Source of the DNA: Desulfacinum sp.
GTDB taxonomy: Bacteria > Desulfobacterota > Syntrophobacteria > Syntrophobacterales > DSM-9756
Direction of reading: 5' to 3'
Length of the DNA: 64,000 nt
NCBI GenBank assembly: GCA_014359885.1
Contig: JACIYN010000013.1
Location: forward strand, 62,001 to 126,000
The translations under genes were made by a program, and so were the position numbers. This document shows positions 9,809 through 18,417 of the stretch, piece by piece; positions within the stretch are counted from its first letter, which is position 1; each line of letters opens with the position of its first letter. The notes under the pieces were generated by a model, which worked only from the letters and a program-made list of their open reading frames with translations, was not told the origin of the DNA and ran no database searches.

Positions 9809-10276
9809 TCAGGTCCCCAGGTAGTCCCCTCGGCCCCACTTGATGGATTCCACATAGGCCACCACCCGCGCTTCCTCGGCGATCCGGCGAAGGGGGTGAT
9901 CCGGAGCCAGTTCCTGCGCCGCCTTCCAGGCCTCCTCGGCGGAGGCCCCCAGGTCTTCAAGCCTGCGTCCCACGTCCTTCAAACGCGCGGCGTTCCCGGA
10001 CAGCTGCTCCGCAAGGTCTTCAAGCCCCTCCAAAACCTCTAGGATTCTGTCCTCCGCGGACCGCTCCCCGGGGGCTTTCGGATCCGAGCAGAGCAGGTCG
10101 GTAGGGCCCGCAACAGACGGCGGCTCGATTCCCGAAGCCGTCTTCCCATCCGTTTCCCGGTCCAGCTCCTGGGCCAGGATTCGACCGAACGCCCCCGCTT
10201 CATCGACGGGCGCCGATTCCGTCCTTCTTGGTTCTTGCCCGACGGACACATTGGAGTGCGGTCCGCTCACTTTCAT
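9809..10276 (-). CDS. Conserved-looking hypothetical protein in the motility operon
   Basis: 155 aa, not assigned to a named family. A very strong AGGAGG lies 9 bases before the ATG. The first 75 residues are low-complexity and polar, as in secreted or disordered flagellar regulators such as FlgM. The second half is helical (EGLEDLAEQLSGNAARLKDV) and ends with EEARVVAYVESIKWGRGDYL, which looks like a conserved block. No signal peptide or membrane segment. It lies between the histidine kinase at 10402 and the small exported protein. FlgM or a chaperone is possible but not shown. Confidence 0.6.
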   Translation of the reverse strand: MKVSGPHSNVSVGQEPRRTESAPVDEAGAFGRILAQELDRETDGKTASGIEPPSVAGPTDLLCSDPKAPGERSAEDRILEVLEGLEDLAEQLSGNAARLKDVGRRLEDLGASAEEAWKAAQELAPDHPLRRIAEEARVVAYVESIKWGRGDYLGT

Positions 10277-10401
10277 CTTCTGGTTCCTCCTGCATATTCG
10301 GGTAGCACCTCACTTTTGAATAGAGGCAAATAGTTTGCCAACCTCTCAGCTCCTTGGAATCCTTGCCGCCGCCGGTGCGACCCACCCGTCCCGGGAAGAA
10401 T

Positions 10402-11226
10402 TTACCCCCTGGTGCGGCAGAATGTTCCGGGCACAGGCAACAGCAAAAGGGCGCGGGTTCCCGTTCCCTTCGCTTCCAGCCTTGATTCCGCCCCATAAGG
10501 AGCCAGAAGGTGCCGGACGATGGAAAGCCCCAGCCCCAGGTGTTTCCGGTCCGCCTCGCACTCCACGACCTCGGCCGGCCATCGGGAGACAAACGGATTG
10601 AACAGTTCCTCGGCGGACATCTCATCGGGCAGGCCGCAGCCGCTGTCCTCCACACGGACCGCCACGCCCTCCCGGGTCACCTCGGACGCCAACACAATTT
10701 CCTTGGCGGGAGCCGTTCGAAGAGCGGTCAGGGCGTTTTGAATGAGATGATGGAGGGCGGGGATCAGATGGCGCCCCAGAACGCGCAACAGAGGCACATG
10801 TGGTGCGAGCTCCATGCGGAATGCAACCTGATGCTTGAAGAAGAGGTCGGCCTTGTAGACCCGTCCCAGCTTCTCCAGGATGAGGTTCACATCGATCTCC
10901 GATTCGTTCGCCTCGATCTCGTGCAGGGTCATGAAATCGCGGAGCATCTCGGAAAAGACCTGGACCTGATCCAGAAGCCGGCCCACACGTCCTTTCTGGG
11001 AGTCGAGCAGCCGCGACAAATCGGCGGGGTCCGGGATCGGAAGCACTCTCACGAGGTCCTCGATACGGGAATGATTCCTTTCCATCAATTCCAGGAGCAT
11101 GGAGATGTTCTGCAGGGGGCCGTTGATATTGTGGATGAGGCCGCGCACGAGCCGCCCCATATGAGCCGGCCGGTCCAGCTCCGCAAAGGCCTGGAACAGG
11201 TGTTCCGTGTTGAATCCGGAATCCAT
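10402..11226 (-). CDS. Cytoplasmic sensor histidine kinase
   Basis: 274 aa with no membrane segment and no recognisable sensor domain. The dimerisation helix carries the phospho-accepting His32 in GLIHNINGPLQ. The ATP-binding domain has an N-box (LIQNALTAL), G1 (VEDSGCGLP) and G2 (HLGLGLSIV), so it should be active. It lies 3 bases after the PilZ gene and in the same run as two response regulators (11832-14131), its likely partners. The input may come through protein contact, for example with the PilZ neighbour; this is inference. Confidence 0.88.
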   Translation of the reverse strand: MDSGFNTEHLFQAFAELDRPAHMGRLVRGLIHNINGPLQNISMLLELMERNHSRIEDLVRVLPIPDPADLSRLLDSQKGRVGRLLDQVQVFSEMLRDFMTLHEIEANESEIDVNLILEKLGRVYKADLFFKHQVAFRMELAPHVPLLRVLGRHLIPALHHLIQNALTALRTAPAKEIVLASEVTREGVAVRVEDSGCGLPDEMSAEELFNPFVSRWPAEVVECEADRKHLGLGLSIVRHLLAPYGAESRLEAKGTGTRALLLLPVPGTFCRTRG

Positions 11227-11229
11227 CGT

Positions 11230-11844
11230 CTAATTCTCTTTGCAGGAATGGGCCCGTCTTGGGAGATCCCGGCCCGAAGGATCTCCGCCCCGCGCCTCGC
11301 CGGCCCTTTCCTTCCATTTGCGCTGCAGCTGGAAAACGAGACGAATGATCGACTGGCGGTCCGCCTCGTCAATCTCCACAAACTGCACGCCCACCACATG
11401 AGCCGCAGGATCCCCGGATTCCGCCGCAGGTTCGACCCAGCAGATCTTTCCCACGGCATAGATGGGCCTGGGGTCCCCCACCTGCGGCAGCAGGCACAAC
11501 TCCAGGTGGCTCCCCACCGAATGCAGGGACACCGTGGCGAAGGAAAGTCCCCCGCCGCTGATGTCCACGACCCGCCCCTGGTACGCATAGCTGGGGCGCA
11601 GACCGCTCTGCTTTTCCAAATACCCGAGCAGCCGATCCATCTTGGACTCAAGGCGCACCAGGGTTTCCATCACCTCCCGTGCAAACGGATCATCCGTGTC
11701 CGTCTCGTGGAGGCCGGCGGACTCGCCCCTCGGCCCGAAGCCCAGAAAAAAGGGAGGCTCCTGGTCCTGCGGAAGCTCATTGTACAGGACAGCCAACTCC
11801 GGAATCCGGACCCTCAGATACTCCCGGTTGTTCACCTCTTCCAT
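11230..11844 (-). CDS. PilZ-domain c-di-GMP receptor protein
   Basis: 204 aa. It has an N-terminal REYLR (the RxxxR motif, Arg7/Arg11) and, after an unusually long insertion, DISGGG (D94-x-S-x-x-G99), the second c-di-GMP contact of PilZ. In a simple PilZ domain these motifs are about 25 residues apart, so roughly 55 extra residues (partly helical, METLVRLESKMDRLLGYLEK) are inserted. The C-terminus is basic and helical. It overlaps the upstream HD-GYP regulator by 13 bases. It is likely to connect c-di-GMP level with the kinase immediately downstream or with flagellar output. Confidence 0.8.
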   Translation of the reverse strand: MEEVNNREYLRVRIPELAVLYNELPQDQEPPFFLGFGPRGESAGLHETDTDDPFAREVMETLVRLESKMDRLLGYLEKQSGLRPSYAYQGRVVDISGGGLSFATVSLHSVGSHLELCLLPQVGDPRPIYAVGKICWVEPAAESGDPAAHVVGVQFVEIDEADRQSIIRLVFQLQRKWKERAGEARGGDPSGRDLPRRAHSCKEN

Positions 11845-13421
11845 TTTGAATCCTTCTCCATCACCGCCAAAAAGGCTTGCACCACGTGGGGGTCAAATTG
11901 CTTGCCGCTGTTTTCCCGAATCTCCGAAACAGCCTTCTCCAGCGGCAGCGAATCCCGATAAGCCCGCCTCGAAGTCATGGCATCGAAGGCATCCGCCACG
12001 GCGACGATTCGCGCCAAAAGCGGAATATCCTCCCCGGACAGTCCGTCGGGATACCCCCGCCCATCCCATCGTTCGTGATGATGGCGGATGATGGCCCGCT
12101 CCTCAAAGCCAAGGCCGAGATCCTTGATGATCGATTCGCCAATCACGGGGTGCCTCTTGACGATCTCATACTCGTCCGCAGTGAGGCTGGACGGCTTGTT
12201 CAGGATCTCATCCGGCATCCCGATCTTGCCGATGTCGTGGAGGTAACCCACCGTCTTGAGAATATCAATTTGCGTGCCATTCACGGCCATCTCACGGGCC
12301 AATCGCACCGCCCAGTGGGTCACCCGCTCGGAATGCTTTCCCGTATACGGGTCCTTGGCCTCCAGAGCGCTCACAAGGGACCTCAAGATCCCATAGAAGT
12401 TGGTGATGAGGCTCTCGTAAAGCGCCATATTCTCCACGGCGAGGGCCGCCTTGGTCATGAGAAAATCCACGAGGGCGCTGTGGCCTTCCCCGGCCCTCTC
12501 ATCGGCCGGGGCCTGGAAAATCCCCAGGAAACCGAACAGCTCCCCTCGAATCCACATGGGCCACAGGCTGCAGGGTTCCTCGAGAAGTCGGCACAGGGAA
12601 GAGACCCCCTTCACTCGGCTTTCTCCCGGGGCCGCCGGTGCCGTCTCGGACACCCCCAAGCCCTGTGCGTCTTCGTTGATGCCCGTCGCCGCAAAGGCGC
12701 TCAGGGGAGCCCTCACAGGTGTCCTGCCCTTTTGCAGGCACCTTGTGAGGATCTCATGGTCCACGGGGAAAGTTCTGGGCAGACCGCCGTTGTCGAAACC
12801 CAGCCCGGAGATCATGGCAACTCTTTTGAGATCGGGCAGATAAACGAAGAAACCCACTCGACGGCACAGGGTCAGGGACGAGGCCAACTCCACGATGGAG
12901 GCATAGAGGTCGTCGCTGGATCGAATCTCATCAATGACGCGCGAGACATGGAAAAGTTTCTCCTTCTCCTCGATGCGCTGCTGCAGCTGGCGATTCACAT
13001 GCCTCAGTTGCTCTTGTGCCTGGCACTCCAGCTTCAGGCTCAGGTTCTCAAGCAGGAGGTTTCTCTCCTTGAAGACCCGCTCCAGGGCCAAGGCAAGATC
13101 CCGCATGGTGAAGGGCTTGGTGAGAAAGTCCGAAGCGCCCAAGCGCATGGCCCGTATGGTGGACTCCATGGTGGGATACCCGCTCATCATGATCACGGGC
13201 AGGGTCCGGTCCTTCTGCTTGAGGCGCTCCAGCAGCTCCACACCGTCCATGTCGGGCAGGTTCAGGTCGATGAAAGCGCAGTCGAAACCATGGGCATCCA
13301 GCGCCAGCAGAGCGTCCGCTCCCTTGGGGAAGACCCGAACCTCTTCATGGCCCAATTGCTCCAAATAGTCCCGCAGGACGTCCCCAAGCAACGTATCGTC
13401 TTCGATTATGAGGATGTTCAT
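11832..13421 (-). CDS. Response regulator with GAF-like and HD-GYP phosphodiesterase domains
   Basis: 529 aa. An N-terminal receiver (phospho-acceptor Asp52 in FIDLNLPDMDG) is followed by a coiled-coil link, a central GAF-like region (about 165-335) and a C-terminal HD-GYP domain that would hydrolyse c-di-GMP. The HD pair is at about 395-396 (LHDIGKIG), HHH in RHHHERWDGRGYP, and GYP at 456-458. The receiver should control hydrolysis. The gene overlaps the preceding response regulator by 4 bases and the PilZ gene by 13, so the three are probably co-translated. Confidence 0.92.
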   Translation of the reverse strand: MNILIIEDDTLLGDVLRDYLEQLGHEEVRVFPKGADALLALDAHGFDCAFIDLNLPDMDGVELLERLKQKDRTLPVIMMSGYPTMESTIRAMRLGASDFLTKPFTMRDLALALERVFKERNLLLENLSLKLECQAQEQLRHVNRQLQQRIEEKEKLFHVSRVIDEIRSSDDLYASIVELASSLTLCRRVGFFVYLPDLKRVAMISGLGFDNGGLPRTFPVDHEILTRCLQKGRTPVRAPLSAFAATGINEDAQGLGVSETAPAAPGESRVKGVSSLCRLLEEPCSLWPMWIRGELFGFLGIFQAPADERAGEGHSALVDFLMTKAALAVENMALYESLITNFYGILRSLVSALEAKDPYTGKHSERVTHWAVRLAREMAVNGTQIDILKTVGYLHDIGKIGMPDEILNKPSSLTADEYEIVKRHPVIGESIIKDLGLGFEERAIIRHHHERWDGRGYPDGLSGEDIPLLARIVAVADAFDAMTSRRAYRDSLPLEKAVSEIRENSGKQFDPHVVQAFLAVMEKDSKWKR

Positions 13422-14131
13422 CTTTCCGCCGCTGTCACCTGTCGCAGGACCAGCCTTTTCAGTCGCTCAAACTCCGCCTCGTCGATCACCTTTTCCCGAC
13501 GCAGGTCCTTCAGGCGCTCCAACTCCGAGAGGACATGTCCCATCTTGGACAGGCCGCCTTCCAGGAGTTCCACGGGCAAGGGCTGGCGGCCCATCACCAG
13601 GAAGCGCTCATAACCCGGGGTCTCACCGCTCGTTCCCGGTCCCGGTTCGTGGTCTTCCGTTCCCGTCGTCCGCTTCGACTCCAGCTCCCGGAGCCGGTGG
13701 TAGGCCTTCTCCAGTTCAGCCAGAAGAATCGCCCGCTCTCGCATGCTGCGAACCTTGTCGATGGCATTGCGGGTGGCCACCGCCACCTCATCGATACGGA
13801 AAGGCTTTTGGATGTAGTCGTAGGCTCCTTGCCGGATGGCTTCCACGGCCGATTCCAAGCTACCGTAACCGGTGATGATGATGGTGAGCACGTTCGGGAG
13901 ATGCCGACGGGCCTGCCTGAGGAGGGTCAGCCCGTCCATGCCGGGCATGTTGAGATCGGTGATCAGGATATCAAAGGGCTCAGCGCGAATGAGCTCCAGG
14001 GCTTCCTCTCCGGTGGAGGCCAACGAAAGGTCGGTCCCCTCGTCCTCGATGGCATCCCGCAGGATATCCCGGTACACATCATCATCATCGACAATCAAAA
14101 TTTTGACAGGCAAAGCCTCCACTGGATCCAT
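13418..14131 (-). CDS. Response regulator with SHOCT-like C-terminal tail
   Basis: 237 aa. The receiver domain has DDDD at 15-18, phospho-acceptor Asp59 (LITDLNMPGMDG) and Lys in YIQKPF. After a helix and a low-complexity linker, residues about 185-230 form a short helical motif (LERLKDLRREKVIDEAEFERL) resembling SHOCT oligomerisation motifs. There is no DNA-binding or enzymatic domain, so output must be by protein contact. The 4-base overlap with the HD-GYP regulator suggests they act in one pathway. Confidence 0.85.
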   Translation of the reverse strand: MDPVEALPVKILIVDDDDVYRDILRDAIEDEGTDLSLASTGEEALELIRAEPFDILITDLNMPGMDGLTLLRQARRHLPNVLTIIITGYGSLESAVEAIRQGAYDYIQKPFRIDEVAVATRNAIDKVRSMRERAILLAELEKAYHRLRELESKRTTGTEDHEPGPGTSGETPGYERFLVMGRQPLPVELLEGGLSKMGHVLSELERLKDLRREKVIDEAEFERLKRLVLRQVTAAER

Positions 14132-14154
14132 CCCGCTTTCCGTTGATGGGGCCC

Positions 14155-14553
14155 CTAGACCTTGCCGTTCAGGAGCACCCCAGTCAGCTCTTCCAGCTTC
14201 TCCCGAAGTTCCAACAGCTCCTCGGGGGGTATCTGGCGGATCACCTCGCCGGTTTCCTTGTTCACGACCGAAACCACCATGTCCCCCGTTTCCTCGTGGA
14301 GTCTGAAGCTGAGTTTAATGTTAAGATCTTGAAGGTAGTTTTGCACGTCTCCGACAAGCCCTTCCAGCTCCTCCCGGTCCGTACCGCTGAGGCCTTGCGA
14401 AGGTCGCTCCATATCCTCTCGTTTCAATTGAAGCTTCTGGGAGCTCCCTCCTCCCTCAACGGGCTTGATGAGGTCGCTCTTCCGCCACTTCGGGTCTTCC
14501 CTGACCCAGTGCTCCGTCACCACCGACTGGATGCCGTCCACCCTCGTTTCCAT
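14155..14553 (-). CDS. flaG: FlaG-family flagellar protein
   Basis: 132 aa. The C-terminal two thirds match FlaG: LSFRLHEETGDMVVSVVNKE followed by TGEVIRQIPPEELLELREKL. FlaG affects flagellar filament length in other bacteria. The N-terminus is variable and polar. The ATG at 14553 has AAGGAGG eight bases upstream. It shows that this operon belongs to a flagellar locus even though no flagellin or fli/flg structural gene is inside the window. Confidence 0.88.
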   Translation of the reverse strand: METRVDGIQSVVTEHWVREDPKWRKSDLIKPVEGGGSSQKLQLKREDMERPSQGLSGTDREELEGLVGDVQNYLQDLNIKLSFRLHEETGDMVVSVVNKETGEVIRQIPPEELLELREKLEELTGVLLNGKV

Positions 14554-14568
14554 GACGTCCACCTCCTT

Positions 14569-15186
14569 CTATCGGTCGAGGTTCAAACACCCCCGCCGCT
14601 TTGCTTCCCTTTCCGACAAGAGCTCTGCAAACTGACGGGCCAAGGCCTGCGTGAGCCTCTGATAGGAAGCGGCCCCGCCTCCCGGGATCACGTTCCAGAA
14701 AAGATCCAGATCCCGTCGGGGCTTCGACAAGGCGCTCTGTTCCATCCACCACAGGACGCTCCCCGTGCGCATGTCCTTCACCCATACCTGGACATCCACA
14801 TGTTCGCTGAGGGCCCCCGAGCCCGCAACAAATCGCTCCACCTTGCCTCGAACCAGCAAGTCCACCCCGTCAGGGACGGATGACCCCGCCGGCCCGCCTC
14901 CTTCGGCCAGCACCATCACCTGCCCGAAGGTTCCCTCGGCGGCCAAGATGGCCGAATAGATGCGCGCCATCTCCAGGGCCGCCCTTTCCATCCCTTTCGG
15001 AACCTCAAAGGCCGCCACGGCCGCCCGCCGATGCCTGTGCGGAGCGGGACATTGCCACGCGATCACCCGGGGAGGGGCGAGTTCCACGGAACCGGACCTG
15101 GAGGTTGTGGACACCGAGGCACACCCACCGCAGGCGGCCACAACCAGAACCGGGACCCAGACCAGGCACCTTGCAATTCCAAACAC
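14569..15186 (-). CDS. Lipoprotein of unknown function
   Basis: About 205 aa. From the GTG at 15186, which has GGGGAGG five bases upstream, the product begins with a hydrophobic signal ending in LVVAAC, a lipobox, so it is probably an outer-membrane lipoprotein. An upstream ATG at 15231 is possible but has no clear ribosome site. The body contains AAFEVPKGMERAALEMARIY, DLLVRGKVERF and VQVWVKDMRTGSVLWWMEQ, resembling the fold of lipoproteins that assemble periplasmic rings, but no named family is assigned. It is 15 bases upstream of flaG, so a flagellar-envelope role is likely. Confidence 0.65.
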   Translation of the reverse strand: MFGIARCLVWVPVLVVAACGGCASVSTTSRSGSVELAPPRVIAWQCPAPHRHRRAAVAAFEVPKGMERAALEMARIYSAILAAEGTFGQVMVLAEGGGPAGSSVPDGVDLLVRGKVERFVAGSGALSEHVDVQVWVKDMRTGSVLWWMEQSALSKPRRDLDLFWNVIPGGGAASYQRLTQALARQFAELLSEREAKRRGCLNLDR

Positions 15187-15548
15187 CCCCGCCTCCCCAA
15201 CAAACCAACTCGTGATCCTAAAGAGCGCCATACAAGGAGAAAAGTCTGCAACTCTATAATCGGAGTCCGCAGGCAATCCCATGAAGGATTTATTTCGGCA
15301 GGCCGGGAAGCCGGCGGCAAAGCCGCCTCCTTAAGTCGATCCGGAAAAGTTCACCCGCGGGACGAAGGGAAACCGGCTGTGGCGGGCCCCAACTGCCGGA
15401 GCCGATCTGTAGCGGAAAGGATGATCGAACGGCCGCCATTCTGGAGGGGGACGAGCGATGGGGACCGTCTGCAAGTCGCCACGGGAATCGGGCAAGAAAG
15501 GGAAGGTACGGGCCTCCGGTCCATCTACCCGTTCCGCGGCGTGGATTC

Positions 15549-17672
15549 TCAAGCGAAAAGGCTCAGGGATTCGAGGAGCTTCTGATAGCTCAGCGGCTTG
15601 GAAAGAACAAGATCCACTCCCTTGTCGCTCAGATCGTGCCCCTCGTATTGGGCCCCCCATCCGGTCACCAGGATGACCGGGAGTGAGTCTTTCGAGGCTT
15701 TGGCCGCCTTGGCCACGTCCCAGCCGCTCACCTCGGGCATGCCCAGATCCGTCAGGACCAGGTCAAAGGCGGCAGTCTCCAGGTAACTCAAGGCGCGCCT
15801 CGGATCATGAGTGGCGGTGACCCGATGCCCCATGAGGCGCAGCATGTCGCGCAGCAGCTCCAGAATCTCCTTTTCGTCATCCACCACCAGGAGGCTCTTG
15901 CCCGTGGTCTTCAGCCGCAGCCCCAGGCCCCGGTCGCAGCCCGGACCCTCTTCGTCGGCGGCGGGGAGCTTGATCGTGAAGGTCGTGCCCCTGCCCGGTT
16001 CGCTCGCCACCAACATCTCCCCACCGGTACGGAGGATCAGACTGCGGCACACACTCAATCCAAGGCCCGAATTCCCCACGCCCTTGGTGGAGAAGAAAGG
16101 ATCGAAGATGCGGTCCCGGGTTTCCGCATCCATTCCCACCCCCGTATCCGAGACCTCCAGGACCGCCCGGTCGGCCTGCCGGTAGGCCTTAAAAGAGAGC
16201 CGCCCGCCTTGAGGCATGGCGTCCACGGCATTGAAAACCAGGTTGGTCAAAACCTCCCGAAGATCAGCCGGATGGATGGCTCCCAGGATGCCGTCTTCCA
16301 AGTCCATGCGGATCTCGACCGTGTGTCCCGCCCTTTCCACCGTGTTCTTCCAACGCGGTCGGGTCAGCTCGATGACGTCGATGACCGCGCACCGCAAATC
16401 CGTCTTTTGCTCGCCCCGGCCGCGGTCGCTTTCCTTTTCCGTAAACTTCTGCAAGCGGCGGACGATATGGGCTCCATCGCCCACCGCCTGTTCAATGCTT
16501 TGCAACCTTCGCTCGGCGCCGCGGCCGCCCGCCGTGATCTCCTGGGCCAGCAGCTGTGTGTTTCCCAGGATGGACATCAAAATATTGTTGAAGTCATGGG
16601 CCACCCCGCCCGCCATGGTCCCCAAGGCGGCCAGCTTCTCCGTCCGAACAAGCTGCCGCGAGAACGCCTTTTTTTCGGAAATATCCTCGACGATCAGTAT
16701 GTATCTGACGGACGGATGGCGGAGCTGGGAGATGTCGGCCAGGAAGACATCGGCGGAAAACCCGGCCATCCCCCCTCCGCCCATGTCACGGTCGGAGAGC
16801 CGGGCCGATCCGTCCCTGTCGGCCCGCGACTTCAGCGCCTCGAAATCTGTCGGCCGGGAGAAGAGGATCTCGGGACTTTGCCCCAGGAGCTCCGCGGAGC
16901 GCACATCGAGCAGCCTGGCCATCCTCTGGTTGACCCGCAAGATCCGTCCGTCGTCGGCCAGAAAGCACATGCCTTGGGGCACCAGGGCCATGATCGTGCC
17001 CACCAGGTTCTCCGCCGCCAGTGAGGCTTCCGTCTCCCTGCGCAGAACCCGCTCCCTCTCCTCCAGCGCCTTTCCAAGCTCCTCCCTTTCCATCTCCAGC
17101 TGATGTATCGTGTTCCGATCGGTCAAGATTCCCGTCACCAGGCCGGCAAATATCTCCCAATGGCGCCGCTGATCCCCGGAAAACGATCCGCCTTCCGCAT
17201 CCACAAGCACCGCGCCCCCCCAGTCCGCCAAAGGAAACCCCACAAGGCTCCAAAGGCGTGACCCCAGACCGTCCCCCGGCCCCTGGAGGGAACCCGCCAA
17301 GGAAACCTCCTCCATGAATTGCACGCGATTCAACTGCACCACCCTTCGTGCAAATTCATATAAGGCGGTCCCGGGCTCCAGGAGAAGGTCTTCCGGCCCG
17401 TCCATATTTTCCGGACGGGAACGGAAGCCGAAGCTTGACAACAGCCTCGGAACACCCGCATCCCTTTCGGCACCGAAGACCGCGCACAGCGTGAAGCGCG
17501 TTTCCTCAACCAAGATACGGGCCAACCTTTCCGAAAAATCAGATGAGGAGATCAAGGTCCTGTCTAGTCCACTCAAGCGATGGAGAACTTTAAACAGTGA
17601 CGCCAGCTCTTCGTACCGACGCCTCAGGCTTGACATCTCCACCCGAAGGATCTCGCTGCCGGCTCGGTTCAC
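15549..17672 (-). CDS. Hybrid sensor histidine kinase (GAF-PAS-kinase-receiver)
   Basis: 707 aa, soluble. It has an N-terminal helix, a GAF-like domain (about 35-190), a coiled coil, a PAS domain (about 220-330), a dimerisation domain with His359 (GGVAHDFNNILMS), an ATP-binding domain (NLVFNAVDAM, DTGVGM, GNSGLGLSV) and a C-terminal receiver with phospho-acceptor about Asp642 (LVLTDLGMPEVSG). The start is a GTG with GAGGAGGG upstream. It is separated from the lipoprotein gene by about 360 bases. The gap contains a GGCGGCAAAGCCGCC hairpin near 15313-15327 without a U-run, so read-through into the flagellar genes is uncertain. Ligand unknown. Confidence 0.9.
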   Translation of the reverse strand: MNRAGSEILRVEMSSLRRRYEELASLFKVLHRLSGLDRTLISSSDFSERLARILVEETRFTLCAVFGAERDAGVPRLLSSFGFRSRPENMDGPEDLLLEPGTALYEFARRVVQLNRVQFMEEVSLAGSLQGPGDGLGSRLWSLVGFPLADWGGAVLVDAEGGSFSGDQRRHWEIFAGLVTGILTDRNTIHQLEMEREELGKALEERERVLRRETEASLAAENLVGTIMALVPQGMCFLADDGRILRVNQRMARLLDVRSAELLGQSPEILFSRPTDFEALKSRADRDGSARLSDRDMGGGGMAGFSADVFLADISQLRHPSVRYILIVEDISEKKAFSRQLVRTEKLAALGTMAGGVAHDFNNILMSILGNTQLLAQEITAGGRGAERRLQSIEQAVGDGAHIVRRLQKFTEKESDRGRGEQKTDLRCAVIDVIELTRPRWKNTVERAGHTVEIRMDLEDGILGAIHPADLREVLTNLVFNAVDAMPQGGRLSFKAYRQADRAVLEVSDTGVGMDAETRDRIFDPFFSTKGVGNSGLGLSVCRSLILRTGGEMLVASEPGRGTTFTIKLPAADEEGPGCDRGLGLRLKTTGKSLLVVDDEKEILELLRDMLRLMGHRVTATHDPRRALSYLETAAFDLVLTDLGMPEVSGWDVAKAAKASKDSLPVILVTGWGAQYEGHDLSDKGVDLVLSKPLSYQKLLESLSLFA

Positions 17673-18045
17673 CCTACCCTCCTCGCAAGTCCCTGTCCGT
17701 CAGGCGGTCACCAACCTATTTTCAGAAGCTCTTTATCTCAAGGCTTCAATGTAACGTCAGTCCCTTGGCGACCGAAATACATTTTCAACACGTCATTCAT
17801 GCAATACAAGTAGATTTCGTAATCTAGCCTGTTAAATATTTGTGTCAAGAAATCGATCATGTAAACATCGAAGACTACGGGACCCGAAAGCCGCCGGGAA
17901 GTTCCGCGGGCGGGATCGGCAGAGGGGATTCCGCTTTTTGCTCATCCATTTCCACCCGCTTGCCGATAAAGGATATGAGGGACTATGGCACCCCAGAAGG
18001 CCATGGCCCCGGCCGACACCAACCCCAACGGTGATGGAGGGCACC
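17673..18045. other. Divergent intergenic region between the hybrid kinase and the pilY1 operon
   Basis: 373 bases without a supportable gene. It must hold promoters for both directions. AT-rich stretches at about 17760-17850 are the most promoter-like part. A strong hairpin (CCGCC ... GGCGG with inner GGAA/TTCC) lies at about 17891-17914. No sigma-54 or sigma-28 box was convincing. Confidence 0.5.
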
Positions 18046-18372
18046 ATGATCGCAAAAGGCGCGGCTCCGGTAGGATTCCTGCTGATCCTTGCCGTCCTGG
18101 TCCATGGACTTTTCACGGCACCGCCTTGCGCGGCTCAGGGACACCGGTTCTTGAACGGCAGGGTGGAAGCCCTGGAACCCCAAACCCTGGTCATCGACGG
18201 GAACGAGTTTCCCATCCATCCCCACTGCCAAGTGTTCATCCAGTCTCGAGTCGCGGGAGCCATTCAGGAAGACCCCGGGGAGATCAAGGATCTTCGCGTG
18301 CGGGATCAGGTGACCATTCGAATCAATCCGGAAGGATCCGTCGACCAGATCCTCATTGAACGGTATCACTGA
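18046..18372 (+). CDS. Small exported protein upstream of PilY1
   Basis: 108 aa. The ATG at 18046 follows GGAGGG. Residues 1-30 form a signal peptide (FLLILAVLVHGLF ... CAAQG). The mature part of about 78 residues is beta-rich (FLNGRVEALEPQTLVIDGNEF, LRVRDQVTIRINPEG), consistent with an OB-like small barrel. It lies 45 bases before pilY1 on the same strand. Similar small periplasmic proteins accompany pilus genes, but no function is known; a role in PilY1 export or assembly is inferred from position. Confidence 0.75.
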   Translation: MIAKGAAPVGFLLILAVLVHGLFTAPPCAAQGHRFLNGRVEALEPQTLVIDGNEFPIHPHCQVFIQSRVAGAIQEDPGEIKDLRVRDQVTIRINPEGSVDQILIERYH

Positions 18373-18417
18373 AGACCCGTCCTGCAACCCGCGACTCCTT
18401 GCTTTGGGAGGCCTGTC

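Noticed and set aside
17861..17936. Primary-sequence resemblance to a GEMM (c-di-GMP/cGAMP) riboswitch upstream of the pilY1 operon (GTAAAC ... GGGACCCGAAAGCC ... GGCAGAGGGGATTCCG).
   Set aside because: Attractive because such RNAs precede pilus genes in Geobacter, but the first hairpin (P2) does not pair here and the conserved GGGACGCAAAGCC is altered; the segment forms a different hairpin at 17891-17914. A covariance search would settle it.
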